This document shows, in pieces, positions 15,980-24,511 of a stretch of 34,777 nucleotides of DNA. The DNA is from Planctomycetia bacterium (GTDB taxonomy: Bacteria; Planctomycetota; UBA1135; UBA2386). The position numbers and the translations under genes were made by a program. The notes beneath the pieces are model-generated. The model worked only from the letters and a program-made list of their open reading frames with translations. It made no database searches and had not been told where the DNA came from. Numbering within the stretch: the first letter of the stretch is position 1; each line of letters starts with the position of its first letter. The stretch lies in assembly GCA_005776365.1 (NCBI GenBank), contig SXPK01000059.1, forward strand, positions 1-34,777, in the 5' to 3' direction.

Positions 15980-18492
15980 TGCAAGCCTCCTGGTTGTGGG
16001 ATTGGAGAAGGCTCCGCCGCCGCGGGCTTCTCCTTCGCACGTTTCTTCGGCTCGTCGATGCGCACTTCACCAATCGGCATCCGGTGCGTCACCTCAGAGC
16101 CCGCATGTGCGACGCGCACCTCGAGCACGATGTTCTTGTGGCGGCCCGTCGCTGCGTCGGCGGCGCAGCGCAACGTGAACGTGCCAGCGATGGCCTGGCC
16201 TGCAGCGCCTTCGCACTTCAGCGCAACTAGGTCCGCGACGACCCCGCGCGGCAATGCCAACAGCCGCGCCGAGCACTCGCCCACGACATCCGCAGGGCAG
16301 ATGTCCGCACGCGCCAACGTGAACGGCAACGCGAGATCCGCGCCCTTCTGGCCGCGCACGCCCGCGCAGGTCGCGGTGAGCCACGGTTGCGCAACGGTCA
16401 CGTCGCAGAACGAAGAACACAGTTCGAAGCCCTCGCCGCCGGCTTCGCACGAGGCGCGCACCGCGAGCGAGAACGTGCCGACCGGCGCGCTCGCGCTGGC
16501 GTCGAGCGGCAGCATCGCTTCCGTCGCGTTTGCAGGAATCGTGACTTCGCCCGATCCGACGCCGGTCGGCGTCCACAGCGCCTTCACTCGCACATCGAAC
16601 GACGGTCCGTCGCGTCGCTTCACTTCGACCGGAACCAGCAACGGCGCGCCGCGCACGATCGGGACCAAAGGCGCACGCACGTGAATCGAGAACGGCGCAG
16701 GTGCGGCGACGGACACCGGCATGCGCGTCTCCGTCGTCGTCCAGATCGGCTGGTCGTTGCGCACCGTGACGAGCGGCAACACTTGCGTATAGCCAGCGGT
16801 GCGTTCGAGCGGCTGCTGGTCGGCGCGTGCGCGTAGCTCGGCGAGCGACGCTCCGATCGGCGCATCCGGCGCGGCGGCGACGATCAGCGGAACGGTGTTC
16901 TGGCCCTTCTTGACCGCGCCGAACTGCGCCGTGACCCCAGGCGGCAGCTCTTGCAGGAACAACGCGAGGCCCGCGTCGTAATCGGCGTTGTCGAGTTGCA
17001 GCACCATGCCGCCGTGCCCGCCTTGCGGCGCGACCAAGACAGGCTCTTGCGCGCGTGCGACGACGAGGCGCGTTTGCATCGGCTTGTCCTGCGGCGCCGC
17101 CACGAGCACGAACGCATGCGCGTCCGAATGCGCACGCAGATGGTCGCGCACCGTCACGATCAGATCGCCATCCTGCTGCGCAGTGACGCGCACGTAGGCG
17201 TCCGCGGCCGGAGCGCCGGCGTCATCATCGCCGCCGAGCAGCGCGCCTGCGGCATTGCGCACGCCGACCACCGGATCGAGTGGCGATCGCAAGCCGAGCG
17301 CGAGCGCGCGGAACTCGAAGGCTTCGCCCTTCTTGGCCGCGATGCGATACCGAACGCCAGCAGACGAATGCACAACGCCGCTGATGCGGCATGGATATGG
17401 CACGAGCGGCGGAACTGCTGGCGTCGCTGCTTCCATGCTCATCGCGTTGGCGACAGCCGCCGCATCGCCTGCGGGCGCTGCTCCGGTTAGCGGACCTTCA
17501 GGCTTGGCGCTTGCCGTTGCGTCCATCGCGCCACTGCCGGCTGTCCGGTTCGACGACGCTTCGACGAAGGCCGGTTCCGTCGCGTGCAAAGGCGCGGTCC
17601 CCACGTGCAACCACAACGGCGTCGGCGAGGCGCCGCGCGCATCGCGCGGCCACACCGCATAAAAGCCCGAAGCATCAGCGGGCACGTCGACGATCATCGG
17701 CGGCATCTGCGGTTCGCCGACGAAGGCCACGCTCGTGCTCGTGCCAGGCATCGCCGCCGCTGGCGCCAGAGTCGTCGGCCGCGGCAGATCGCCCAGGTAC
17801 AGCCGATAGGCGCCGACGTTGGCCCGGTCTGCAAACGATGGCTCGACGCACACTTGGTAAGCGCCAGCAACCTCGGCGACGAACGACAGCCACGGATCCT
17901 TGTGCCCAAGCGCGGTGTCATCGATGCGCTCCAGCTCCAGACCCTTGGGATCGCGAACCGCGATCGCGACGTCGATCGGTCCGCGACCAAGCCGCATCGC
18001 CTCAACTTCACAGACGCAGCGCGCGCCTTGTGCCAACTCGACGACAAAGACATCCGTCTCCTCGCCGCGAATCTCGCCGCTGACGACGCACGGGATCACG
18101 ACCGGCATCGGCGCGTCACCGCTGCGCGCCTCCGTCACTTCTCGCAGCTCTCCTACGAACAATGAGAAGGAGTTCGACAGCCCACCGGCGGCGCAAAGCC
18201 GCACCGGATGCGCGCCCAGTTGCGCATCCGCGGCGACGCGGACACGAACACTGCATTCCTGCGCATTCTTGCCGGGCGTGATCGCGACGACTTCGATGCC
18301 GTGGATCGCGCCGCACAATGACGTCGGAGTCGACAGGCGCTCGCCGCGCAGAACGAACTCAACCTCGGTGCCACGTTGCGCGCCGGTTGGCGTCACCGAA
18401 GCAACGCGCGGCGGCAACATTGCTGCGGCGACGAGCACGAGCGCCGCGCCGCCGATTGCGACGTTGCCGGCAGCTGCCAGTGCGACGTTCAC
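15976..18492 (-). CDS. Exported TIG / pre-peptidase-C-like domain protein
   Basis: Protein of 838 residues that starts with GTG at 18492, overlapping the DUF1501 stop by 4 bases, and ends overlapping the DUF1549 gene start by 4 bases. The N-terminus has a hydrophobic segment (about 10-26). Residues about 29-115 (VASVTPTGAQRGTEVEFVLRG) look like a TIG/IPT Ig-like domain; two modules resembling the pre-peptidase C-terminal fold follow (about 132-235, with SGEIRGEETDVFVVEL, and about 370-470, with ISGVVHSSAGVRYRIAAKKGE). The rest is beta-rich. No catalytic motif is visible. Such proteins regularly accompany DUF1501/DUF1549 genes in planctomycetes and probably bind a ligand or partner at the cell surface; that is inference from context. 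Confidence 0.85.
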   Translation of the reverse strand: MNVALAAAGNVAIGGAALVLVAAAMLPPRVASVTPTGAQRGTEVEFVLRGERLSTPTSLCGAIHGIEVVAITPGKNAQECSVRVRVAADAQLGAHPVRLCAAGGLSNSFSLFVGELREVTEARSGDAPMPVVIPCVVSGEIRGEETDVFVVELAQGARCVCEVEAMRLGRGPIDVAIAVRDPKGLELERIDDTALGHKDPWLSFVAEVAGAYQVCVEPSFADRANVGAYRLYLGDLPRPTTLAPAAAMPGTSTSVAFVGEPQMPPMIVDVPADASGFYAVWPRDARGASPTPLWLHVGTAPLHATEPAFVEASSNRTAGSGAMDATASAKPEGPLTGAAPAGDAAAVANAMSMEAATPAVPPLVPYPCRISGVVHSSAGVRYRIAAKKGEAFEFRALALGLRSPLDPVVGVRNAAGALLGGDDDAGAPAADAYVRVTAQQDGDLIVTVRDHLRAHSDAHAFVLVAAPQDKPMQTRLVVARAQEPVLVAPQGGHGGMVLQLDNADYDAGLALFLQELPPGVTAQFGAVKKGQNTVPLIVAAAPDAPIGASLAELRARADQQPLERTAGYTQVLPLVTVRNDQPIWTTTETRMPVSVAAPAPFSIHVRAPLVPIVRGAPLLVPVEVKRRDGPSFDVRVKALWTPTGVGSGEVTIPANATEAMLPLDASASAPVGTFSLAVRASCEAGGEGFELCSSFCDVTVAQPWLTATCAGVRGQKGADLALPFTLARADICPADVVGECSARLLALPRGVVADLVALKCEGAAGQAIAGTFTLRCAADAATGRHKNIVLEVRVAHAGSEVTHRMPIGEVRIDEPKKRAKEKPAAAEPSPIPQPGGLQ

Positions 18493-19769
18493 GCGATCGC
18501 TCCAAGAATGGGCGCGCCGTCGCGCACGAGGTCGATCGGCCGGTCGCCGGCGGACATCAGCTTTCGCTCGGGGTCGATGCCGAGCAGCGAGAACACCGTC
18601 GCGGCAAGGTCTGCGGGGCGGACTGGATCGCTCTCAGGCTCTGCGCCAGAAGCGTTGGTCGCCCCCAGCACGACGCCGCGCTTGCAACCACCGCCCGCCA
18701 TCGCGATCGAGAACGCGCGCGCCCAGTGGTCGCGACCGCCGTCGGCGTTGATCCGTGGTGTTCGCCCAAACTCGCTCGTCGCGATGACGAGCGTGCGCTC
18801 GAGCAAACCGTCTGCGTCCAGATCGGCCACGAGCGCCGAGAAGGTCTGATCGAACTCCGCCATGCGCGCGGGCAGGTCGTTGCCGATCCGCGCGTGATGA
18901 TCAAAGCCGTCGTGCGCGATCACGACGTAGCGACTGCCTGCTGCCACCAGTCGTCGCGCTAGCAAGGTGCTCATGCCGAGGCGATGACGGCCGTAGCGAT
19001 CTTTCCTGGCGTCCGGTTCTTTTTGCAGGTCGAACGCGACGCGGGCCTTCTCGGACTCCAGCATCGTGAAGGCCTGTGCGTAGAAGGCTTCGCTCGCGAC
19101 CACCGCATCCGCTGTCTGCAACTCGGGACGACCTGCATCGAGGTCGTGCAGCAGGGCCTTCCGCCGATTGCGCCGCGCTTCGTCCATCTCTTGCGCCGGC
19201 GCGAGATCCCGCACGCGAAACCGCGCATTGCCCGGATTGCCACCGACGGCGAACGGCGCGTGCGCGCTGCCGAGATAGCCGTTCTGCAAGAAAGGGCTGT
19301 TGGGGCCTGGCACGCACACATAGGGCGGCAGGTCGTTGCGCATGCCGAGTTCGTGCGCGACGACGGAGCCGAACGATGGATAGACGATCGCAGGACTCGG
19401 CGCATAGCCGGTCAGCACCGAATGCGCGCCGCGGTCATGGTCGGCTTCTGTGTGCGTCATCGACCGCACGATGACGAGTTTGTCGGCAACCGAAGCGGTC
19501 TTCGGCAGCAGCGACGACAATCGACAGCCGGCGAGTTTGCTCTCGATGGCGCCAAACGGGCCGCGCACTTCGACCGCGGCCTCGGGCTTCGGATCGAAGG
19601 TGTCGATGTGACTGAGGCCACCCGCCATGTGGATCTGAATGACGGCGTCGGCGCGCGGCGGAAGCCGTGAAGACCGTGGATCGTGCCGCGGCGAACCAGC
19701 GAGGATCGGGCCGGCCACTGCCAGCGCAGCGCCATGCATGAGGAACTCGCGACGAGAGGGTCGGGTCAT
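18489..19769 (-). CDS. Tat-exported DUF1501 protein
   Basis: Protein of 426 residues, first gene of a four-gene operon. The N-terminus MTRPSRREFLMHGAALAVAG is a twin-arginine signal. The body shows the DUF1501 pattern, a relative of the alkaline phosphatase/sulfatase superfamily: IQIHMAGGLSHIDTFDPKP near the start, VRSMTHTEADHDRGAH (about 104-119), VIAHDGFDHH in the middle, and VIATSEFGRTPRINADGGRDHW near the C-terminus, with the conserved Asp/His residues expected to bind metal. The ATG at 19769 is preferred over an upstream start at 19778 because it puts the twin-arginine motif at the usual place. The substrate is unknown; some DUF1501 proteins are annotated as sulfatases without proof. The next gene overlaps its stop by 4 bases, so the products are probably made together. 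Confidence 0.92.
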   Translation of the reverse strand: MTRPSRREFLMHGAALAVAGPILAGSPRHDPRSSRLPPRADAVIQIHMAGGLSHIDTFDPKPEAAVEVRGPFGAIESKLAGCRLSSLLPKTASVADKLVIVRSMTHTEADHDRGAHSVLTGYAPSPAIVYPSFGSVVAHELGMRNDLPPYVCVPGPNSPFLQNGYLGSAHAPFAVGGNPGNARFRVRDLAPAQEMDEARRNRRKALLHDLDAGRPELQTADAVVASEAFYAQAFTMLESEKARVAFDLQKEPDARKDRYGRHRLGMSTLLARRLVAAGSRYVVIAHDGFDHHARIGNDLPARMAEFDQTFSALVADLDADGLLERTLVIATSEFGRTPRINADGGRDHWARAFSIAMAGGGCKRGVVLGATNASGAEPESDPVRPADLAATVFSLLGIDPERKLMSAGDRPIDLVRDGAPILGAIA

Positions 19770-20345
19770 GGCGCACAACCGCGGACGGCGCAGCCGCCAG
19801 CGTCGGGGAGTAACACGGATCCGCCCACACTGGCCGCACCAGACTGCGGCCTCCGAGGGGCGTTGGGAGCGGGAGAAATCCTAGCGATGAGTGCGCCGCT
19901 TCCATGCCACCGGAACTGTCTCTTCTGCAACGAGTGTCGTTCGCGACCTCGAAGGCACACGGTCTGCCGTGCATGCGGGTTGCCCGGGTCGCAGATGACG
20001 TATGCCAAAGTTGTCGCCTGGGCGACTTCGCCATTGCCGCAGCAGTTGCTGCCACGCGGTGCATGGATTGACGAATGTCGCTCGCGGTCAATCTGCTCGA
20101 GGGGCGACCGCCACCGTCGACATCCGACGTTGCGTGCGCATTGCTGCGCACTGCCCCCGATCGAGGCCCGCCATCGAGGCCCGCCAGAGCCTGGCATTCC
20201 TGCTGACGCCTGCTGCCACGGGTTCTGCCGCCGTCATTGACCTTGGGCTGAGCTTCGACAACTCGCTGACAAAGCGCGCGGCGCGCCCGGCTACAGTCGG
20301 CCCCTTCGCCCGCTGCCTCGGAGCGCATTTGCGCAAAGCCCCATC
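19770..20345. other. Divergent intergenic region with a Cys-rich small ORF
   Basis: About 575 bases between the DUF1501 operon and the carboxypeptidase-regulatory-like gene, which diverge from here. One plus-strand ORF (ATG 19886 to the stop at 20240, 118 codons) has GGAG 11 bases before its start and a zinc-ribbon-like start (CHRNCLFCNEC, then CRAC), but the second half looks non-coding. An overlapping 55-codon ORF (19904-20071) is equally unsupported. No promoter was recognised with confidence. Confidence 0.4.
20160..20185. repeat. 13-base tandem duplication
   Basis: ATCGAGGCCCGCC occurs twice without a gap (20160-20172 and 20173-20185) in the divergent intergenic region. It could be a replication slip or a paired binding site; nothing else supports either. 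Confidence 0.6.
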
Positions 20346-23300
20346 ATGAACACTGCTCGTACGCTTGCCCTGATCATCGCCCTTGCTGCAACTGGCATCG
20401 CGTATTGGTTCTTCGCCGGAGTCAACAACGACATCGCTGCGCCGACGGCAATCGAGACGCCTTCGCCGACCGCGGCAACCGTCGATCCGACCGACGCCGC
20501 GCTCGGCGTCATGAAGGAGCCCGAGCAGCAACCTGATGCGCAGCGAACGGCGGCGGCTGCTGCCGCGAGTCTCCCCACGAATGCGCCGGCCCTCGTCGGC
20601 ACCATCAAGGACGAGCAAGGCCTTCCGATCGCGGGCGCGGTGGTGAGCACGGGAATCACGGCGGCATTTTCGCAGCGTTCGTTCGGCGCGGGTGACTTCG
20701 ACTGGCAGGACGCGAGCAAGATGGCGCAACGCATGCGCGAACGCATGGCGGCGCGCGTGGAAGTGACGAGCGGCAGCGATGGCACATTCCGACTGGTGCC
20801 GGACGGCGAGGGCGCGCAACTGCAAATCGAAGCAAGGGCGCGCGCATTCCAACTCGTCAACAAGTTCGTCGATCGCCCAAGCACGCAGGACATTGACGTC
20901 GGCGTGCTCACGCTCCCGCGCGGAGCAATCGTCACGGGCCGCGTCGTCGACAATCAGAGCCAGCCGATCGAAGGCGCGTCCGTGATGCGCATCGCAGCGC
21001 AAGGCAACCAGCAGGGAACAGGCGGCCCCGCCAATCCAGGCCTTGGCAGCGCTCGCTTCGGCGGCGGCGGCCCGTTTGGCGCGATGATGGGCGGCAACGG
21101 GATGGATCTGATCCCGGGCGAGATGCTCGACGTGATGCGCGGGTTCCTCGGCGACGTGCTGACCGACAAGGACGGTCGCTTCGAGATGCCGCACATGCCG
21201 CCCGGTGACTTCGGGCTGCGAGCGCGTCACCACGAGCATCCATCCGCTGCTCGCGAAGGGCTCTCGGCGCCGACAGGCCAGACCGTTGCAGACCTGCTGA
21301 TCATCATGGCGCCCGGCGCGGACATCACCGGTCGCGTGACCGCCATCCCAGATGGCATGAAGGACGTGCGCGTGCTCTGCGCACAAGCGATCGACACGGG
21401 TCTGCCATCGGCGACCAGCGCGACTCCTGGCTCTGCTGGCAATCAGGCGTTCGCGCAGATGGGCGGGCAGTTCGCCGAGATGCTCGGCGACTTCGCGCTT
21501 ACTGCCGAACGCTCGGCCGAGCCAATGTCGGACGGCAGCTTCGCGCTGCGCGGGCTCCCAGTCGGCAAGCGCTACCGCGTCTGGGTCACGCAGGGCGCGC
21601 GCGGTTTCCTCAACAACAACGTCTGCAGCCAACGCATCGAAGTCACGAGCGGTGCGACAGGCATCGAACTCGCGTTCGATCCGGGCATCGTGGTGACGGC
21701 GAAGGTCGCCGACAAAGACACGACCAAGCCCGTCGAAGCGATGATCGTCCGCCACCAGTTTGACGGCGGCAACGACATGATGGCGATGGCGCAGGGCTTT
21801 CTGAACATGGGCGGGCAGCTGCGCCCTTATCCCGAAGGCAACGTCACGATCCCGAGCCTGCGGCCCAAGAAGGAACAGAAGCTGCGCGTGACGATCGAGG
21901 CGATTGGCTACCGCAAGTTCGAGCAGCGCGACATCCAACTGCCAGCGAGTGGCTCGCTCGACCTCGGCACGATCGCTCTCGAAGGGAACCCAACGGTTCG
22001 CGTCGAAGTGCGCGACAAGTCGGGGCTGCCGGTCGTCGGCGCGTCCGTGCGCCTGCGATCGCAGCAAGGCGGCGGCGGCAACGACATGAACTCGCGCGTG
22101 CAGCAGTTCATGAATCAGGCCGGCGGCCGCGGCGGCAGGAACATGGGTCCGTTTACCAACATGCGCAGCGGCGGCCTCGGCACGCAGAAGACGGACGAGA
22201 ACGGCATCGCGATCCTCAACCAGAACGTCGACGGCTCGTTTTCGGTCGTGGTCGAGGACGACGGCTACTCGGTGTATCGCAGCCAGGAGTTGCAGCCGAG
22301 CGACGAGCCAATCACGCACTCAGCGCTGCTGCTTCGCGGTGGATCGGCGGCAGTCGCCGCGCTCGACGGCGAGGGCAAACCGATCGGCAACGCGCGCATC
22401 GAGCACCAGGATCCCGCGGGCGACAACGAGACGCAGAACGGCAACGGCGAAGGTGTGGCGACGTTCGAGAAACTCGCGCCCGGCGAGCACAAGTTCCGCA
22501 TCGCGTCCGGCAACCAGAACCCAATGCAGGGCTTCTTCGGCGGCGGCAGCCGTCGCGGTAGCGGTGGCGACGGAAGCGCTGCACAACAAGCCGAGTGGAC
22601 CTTGGTGCAAGTCACCGACGAGGCGCGCGCCGAAGTCACGCTGAGCAAGGCGGCGTCGGCCACGTTGAGCGGCATCGTCAGCGAGAACGGCATGCCCGTC
22701 AGCGGCGCGCGCGTGCAGTTCGTGAAGGGCGCGGCCGACGAAGCGCAGGCTGCAACGAACGATCCCGTCGCGGACATCATGCGCGGGCTGGGCGGCACGA
22801 TGGGCGGTGGCCGCGGCGAGCGCACCGATGGCGACGGCCGCTACACCCTGAAGGAGCTTCCTGCAGGTTCCCATCGCATCCGCGTGTCGCTCGATGGTCG
22901 CAGCATGCCAATGGTCGCGCAGGTCGTGTTGCGCCTTGGCCAAAACATGCTCGACGTCACGATCGACTCGGCAGCGATCGCGGGCGTCGTCGTTGATCCG
23001 GATGGCAAGCCGGTCGCTGAGGCGAGCGTCCGCGTGACCTTGGCAGACGAAGCCTCGATCAACGTGCAAGAACTGATGCAGGGGTTGCCATTCGGCCGCG
23101 GCAGCCGCGGCATGGGCGGCAGCGCGCAAGTGACGACGAATGCCGAAGGCAGCTTTGAGTTGAAGGGCGTGCAACCCGGCACCGCGCTCGTCGTGCGTGC
23201 GTCGAAGGCCGGATTTGCCGGCGGCGAGTCCGCCTCGATTCAGGTCGCGGCGGGGGGCAGCCTGACCGATCTGCGCGTGCAACTGACCAAGGGCGGCACG

Positions 23301-23603
23301 GTCAAAGTGACATCGTCGTCGAGCGGCCAGCCCTTCGCGTTTGTGCTCGCGACCTATGACGGCACGGACGCAAAGGGTGTGCAACCAAAGGTCGCGATGC
23401 TGTCCGACGGCAAGGCGACGATCGAGGGTCTCCGCCCTGGCACGTGGCGCATCACCTCGCGTCAAGGCATGGGCGGGATGGGCGCGATGTTCGGCAACGG
23501 CGGCCGCGGCAACGCTGGGAACCCGACTGCCGACAGCAACGCCACAGATCCCATGCAGATCGTCAACATCACCGCCGGTCAGACCATCGAAGTGACGCTG
23601 TGA
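20346..23603 (+). CDS. Large membrane-anchored protein of carboxypeptidase-regulatory-like modules
   Basis: Protein of 1085 residues. An N-terminal membrane anchor or uncleaved signal (about 5-24, LALIIALAATGIAYWFF) and a Pro/Ala/Thr-rich spacer are followed by at least six Ig-like modules of the CarboxypepD_reg type, recognised by the G-x-V/I-x-D-x-x-G-x-P-x-x-G-A-x-V pattern: LVGTIKDEQGLPIAGAVV (about 83), VTGRVVDNQSQPIEGASV (about 196), VRVEVRDKSGLPVVGASV (about 550), LSGIVSENGMPVSGARV (about 774) and IAGVVVDPDGKPVAEASV (about 877), plus a weaker ITGRVTAIPDG module. Unusual Met/Gly/Gln-rich inserts lie in loops of these modules (for example MRGLGGTMGGGRG and GMGGMGAMFGNGG). There is no catalytic domain. 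A role as a surface scaffold or binding protein is likely but inferred. A strong hairpin follows 7 bases after the stop. Confidence 0.88.
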   Translation: MNTARTLALIIALAATGIAYWFFAGVNNDIAAPTAIETPSPTAATVDPTDAALGVMKEPEQQPDAQRTAAAAAASLPTNAPALVGTIKDEQGLPIAGAVVSTGITAAFSQRSFGAGDFDWQDASKMAQRMRERMAARVEVTSGSDGTFRLVPDGEGAQLQIEARARAFQLVNKFVDRPSTQDIDVGVLTLPRGAIVTGRVVDNQSQPIEGASVMRIAAQGNQQGTGGPANPGLGSARFGGGGPFGAMMGGNGMDLIPGEMLDVMRGFLGDVLTDKDGRFEMPHMPPGDFGLRARHHEHPSAAREGLSAPTGQTVADLLIIMAPGADITGRVTAIPDGMKDVRVLCAQAIDTGLPSATSATPGSAGNQAFAQMGGQFAEMLGDFALTAERSAEPMSDGSFALRGLPVGKRYRVWVTQGARGFLNNNVCSQRIEVTSGATGIELAFDPGIVVTAKVADKDTTKPVEAMIVRHQFDGGNDMMAMAQGFLNMGGQLRPYPEGNVTIPSLRPKKEQKLRVTIEAIGYRKFEQRDIQLPASGSLDLGTIALEGNPTVRVEVRDKSGLPVVGASVRLRSQQGGGGNDMNSRVQQFMNQAGGRGGRNMGPFTNMRSGGLGTQKTDENGIAILNQNVDGSFSVVVEDDGYSVYRSQELQPSDEPITHSALLLRGGSAAVAALDGEGKPIGNARIEHQDPAGDNETQNGNGEGVATFEKLAPGEHKFRIASGNQNPMQGFFGGGSRRGSGGDGSAAQQAEWTLVQVTDEARAEVTLSKAASATLSGIVSENGMPVSGARVQFVKGAADEAQAATNDPVADIMRGLGGTMGGGRGERTDGDGRYTLKELPAGSHRIRVSLDGRSMPMVAQVVLRLGQNMLDVTIDSAAIAGVVVDPDGKPVAEASVRVTLADEASINVQELMQGLPFGRGSRGMGGSAQVTTNAEGSFELKGVQPGTALVVRASKAGFAGGESASIQVAAGGSLTDLRVQLTKGGTVKVTSSSSGQPFAFVLATYDGTDAKGVQPKVAMLSDGKATIEGLRPGTWRITSRQGMGGMGAMFGNGGRGNAGNPTADSNATDPMQIVNITAGQTIEVTL

Positions 23604-23610
23604 TGTGCGC

Positions 23611-23633
23611 TGGTCCGAGCGCGGCTCGGACCA
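23611..23633 (+). terminator. Hairpin terminator candidate after the multi-module gene
   Basis: TGGTCCGAGC-GCG-GCTCGGACCA is a perfect 10-base stem with a 3-base loop, starting 7 bases after the stop codon. There is only a short T-stretch (TTGG) after it, so it may terminate weakly or protect the mRNA 3' end. Confidence 0.6.
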
Positions 23634-23684
23634 TTGGGCACGCGATCCTCAAGGACCCAGCAACGGCTCGGCTTGGTCGACTGA

Positions 23685-23700
23685 GCAGCACGCGTGCTGC
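23685..23700. promoter_or_regulatory. 16-base perfect palindrome, possible operator
   Basis: GCAGCACGCGTGCTGC is fully self-complementary and lies in a gene-free gap, 126 bases before the start of the PepSY-type membrane protein gene. It could be an operator for a dimeric regulator or a second hairpin of the preceding transcript. A palindrome this long is expected about once in a window of this size by chance, so support is modest. Confidence 0.35.
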
Positions 23701-23826
23701 CCCCGGCTGCTAGGCCGTCATCGACAGGCTCGCGATTCTCCGTGCGAACACAATCACGCGCCGAGCCATCGATTTGTGAAAGGACCAAGTCGAAGCAGAA
23801 CCAACGCGACGGCATCCTGTTCATCC

Positions 23827-24354
23827 ATGCGCGCGTTCCGCTTGCTCTGGTCGATGCACCGCTGGGTCGGGGTCAGCATCGGCGTCGCGATGCTCGTCAC
23901 CGCGACGACGGGATTCTTGCTGCTGAAGAAGAAGGACTGGGAGTGGATGCAGCCTCCCGTCACGGTTGGGCAACCAGGACCCATAGCCACGCTCAAGCCA
24001 CTGCAAGACGTCTACGCCGCGGTGTTCGCATTGGGCCTCCCGGAGTTTCGCGTCGAGGCGGATATCGCGCGGCTCGATTTCCGACCTCTTCAAGGCGTGC
24101 ACAAGCTCGTCAGTCGACATCACCAACTCGAGGTCCAGGTGTGCGCCACCACGCTGCGCGTCAGTGAGCCGCGCAGGCGCATGAGCGACTGGATCGAGCA
24201 GATTCACGATGGCTCCTGGTTTGGCGAGATCGCCCACGTTGCGATCGCCCCGATCGCTGCGGCCGGGCTGCTGTTCCTCTCCCTCTCGGGCTACTTCATG
24301 TGGCTCTGGCCGAAGCTCCGCGCGAGACAGCGTCTGGTGCAGGGCGACCGCTGA
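23827..24354 (+). CDS. Minimal PepSY-associated membrane protein
   Basis: Protein of 175 residues with two membrane segments. The first (about 10-30) is in MHRWVGVSIGVAMLVTATTG, which matches the H-x-W-x-G...TG signature of PepSY-associated TM proteins; the second (about 137-160) is in the pattern IHDGSWFGEIAHVAIAPIAA... LSLSGYFMW, the other family signature. About 105 residues between them form an extracytoplasmic domain with some PepSY-like character. Full-length relatives (about 370-500 residues, four segments) are linked to iron/siderophore reduction or to regulation of peptidases; this is the two-segment short form. The ATG at 23827 is chosen because the upstream in-frame sequence has no family sense. 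A metallopeptidase gene lies about 900 bases downstream on the same strand, which may be relevant since PepSY domains often inhibit peptidases. Confidence 0.8.
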   Translation: MRAFRLLWSMHRWVGVSIGVAMLVTATTGFLLLKKKDWEWMQPPVTVGQPGPIATLKPLQDVYAAVFALGLPEFRVEADIARLDFRPLQGVHKLVSRHHQLEVQVCATTLRVSEPRRRMSDWIEQIHDGSWFGEIAHVAIAPIAAAGLLFLSLSGYFMWLWPKLRARQRLVQGDR

Positions 24355-24408
24355 TCCAGTCATTCGCATCTCCGCTGCAAGCAAGACCAGGCAAGACACG
24401 CAAAGGCC

Positions 24409-24454
24409 AAGGATCGAAAGCGCATCGGCCATCGTGGCACCTGCCTCGATCCTT
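24409..24454. repeat. 9-base inverted repeat between PepSY-type and SGNH hydrolase genes
   Basis: AAGGATCGA (24409-24417) and TCGATCCTT (24446-24454) are perfect complements separated by 28 bases. They lie 54 bases after the PepSY gene and could be a long-loop terminator or a regulatory site of the next gene. No other sign distinguishes these. Confidence 0.35.
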
Positions 24455-24511
24455 TCAGGCTCGTGCTCGCCGTGCCTTGACGAGAGCCATGGCTGCTGCG
24501 ACCGTGCCGCG

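Noticed and set aside
20088-22319. Minus-strand ORF of 743 codons
   Set aside because: It is antisense to the carboxypeptidase-regulatory-like gene, has the His/Arg/Ala-rich composition of a high-GC shadow frame, and has no domain.
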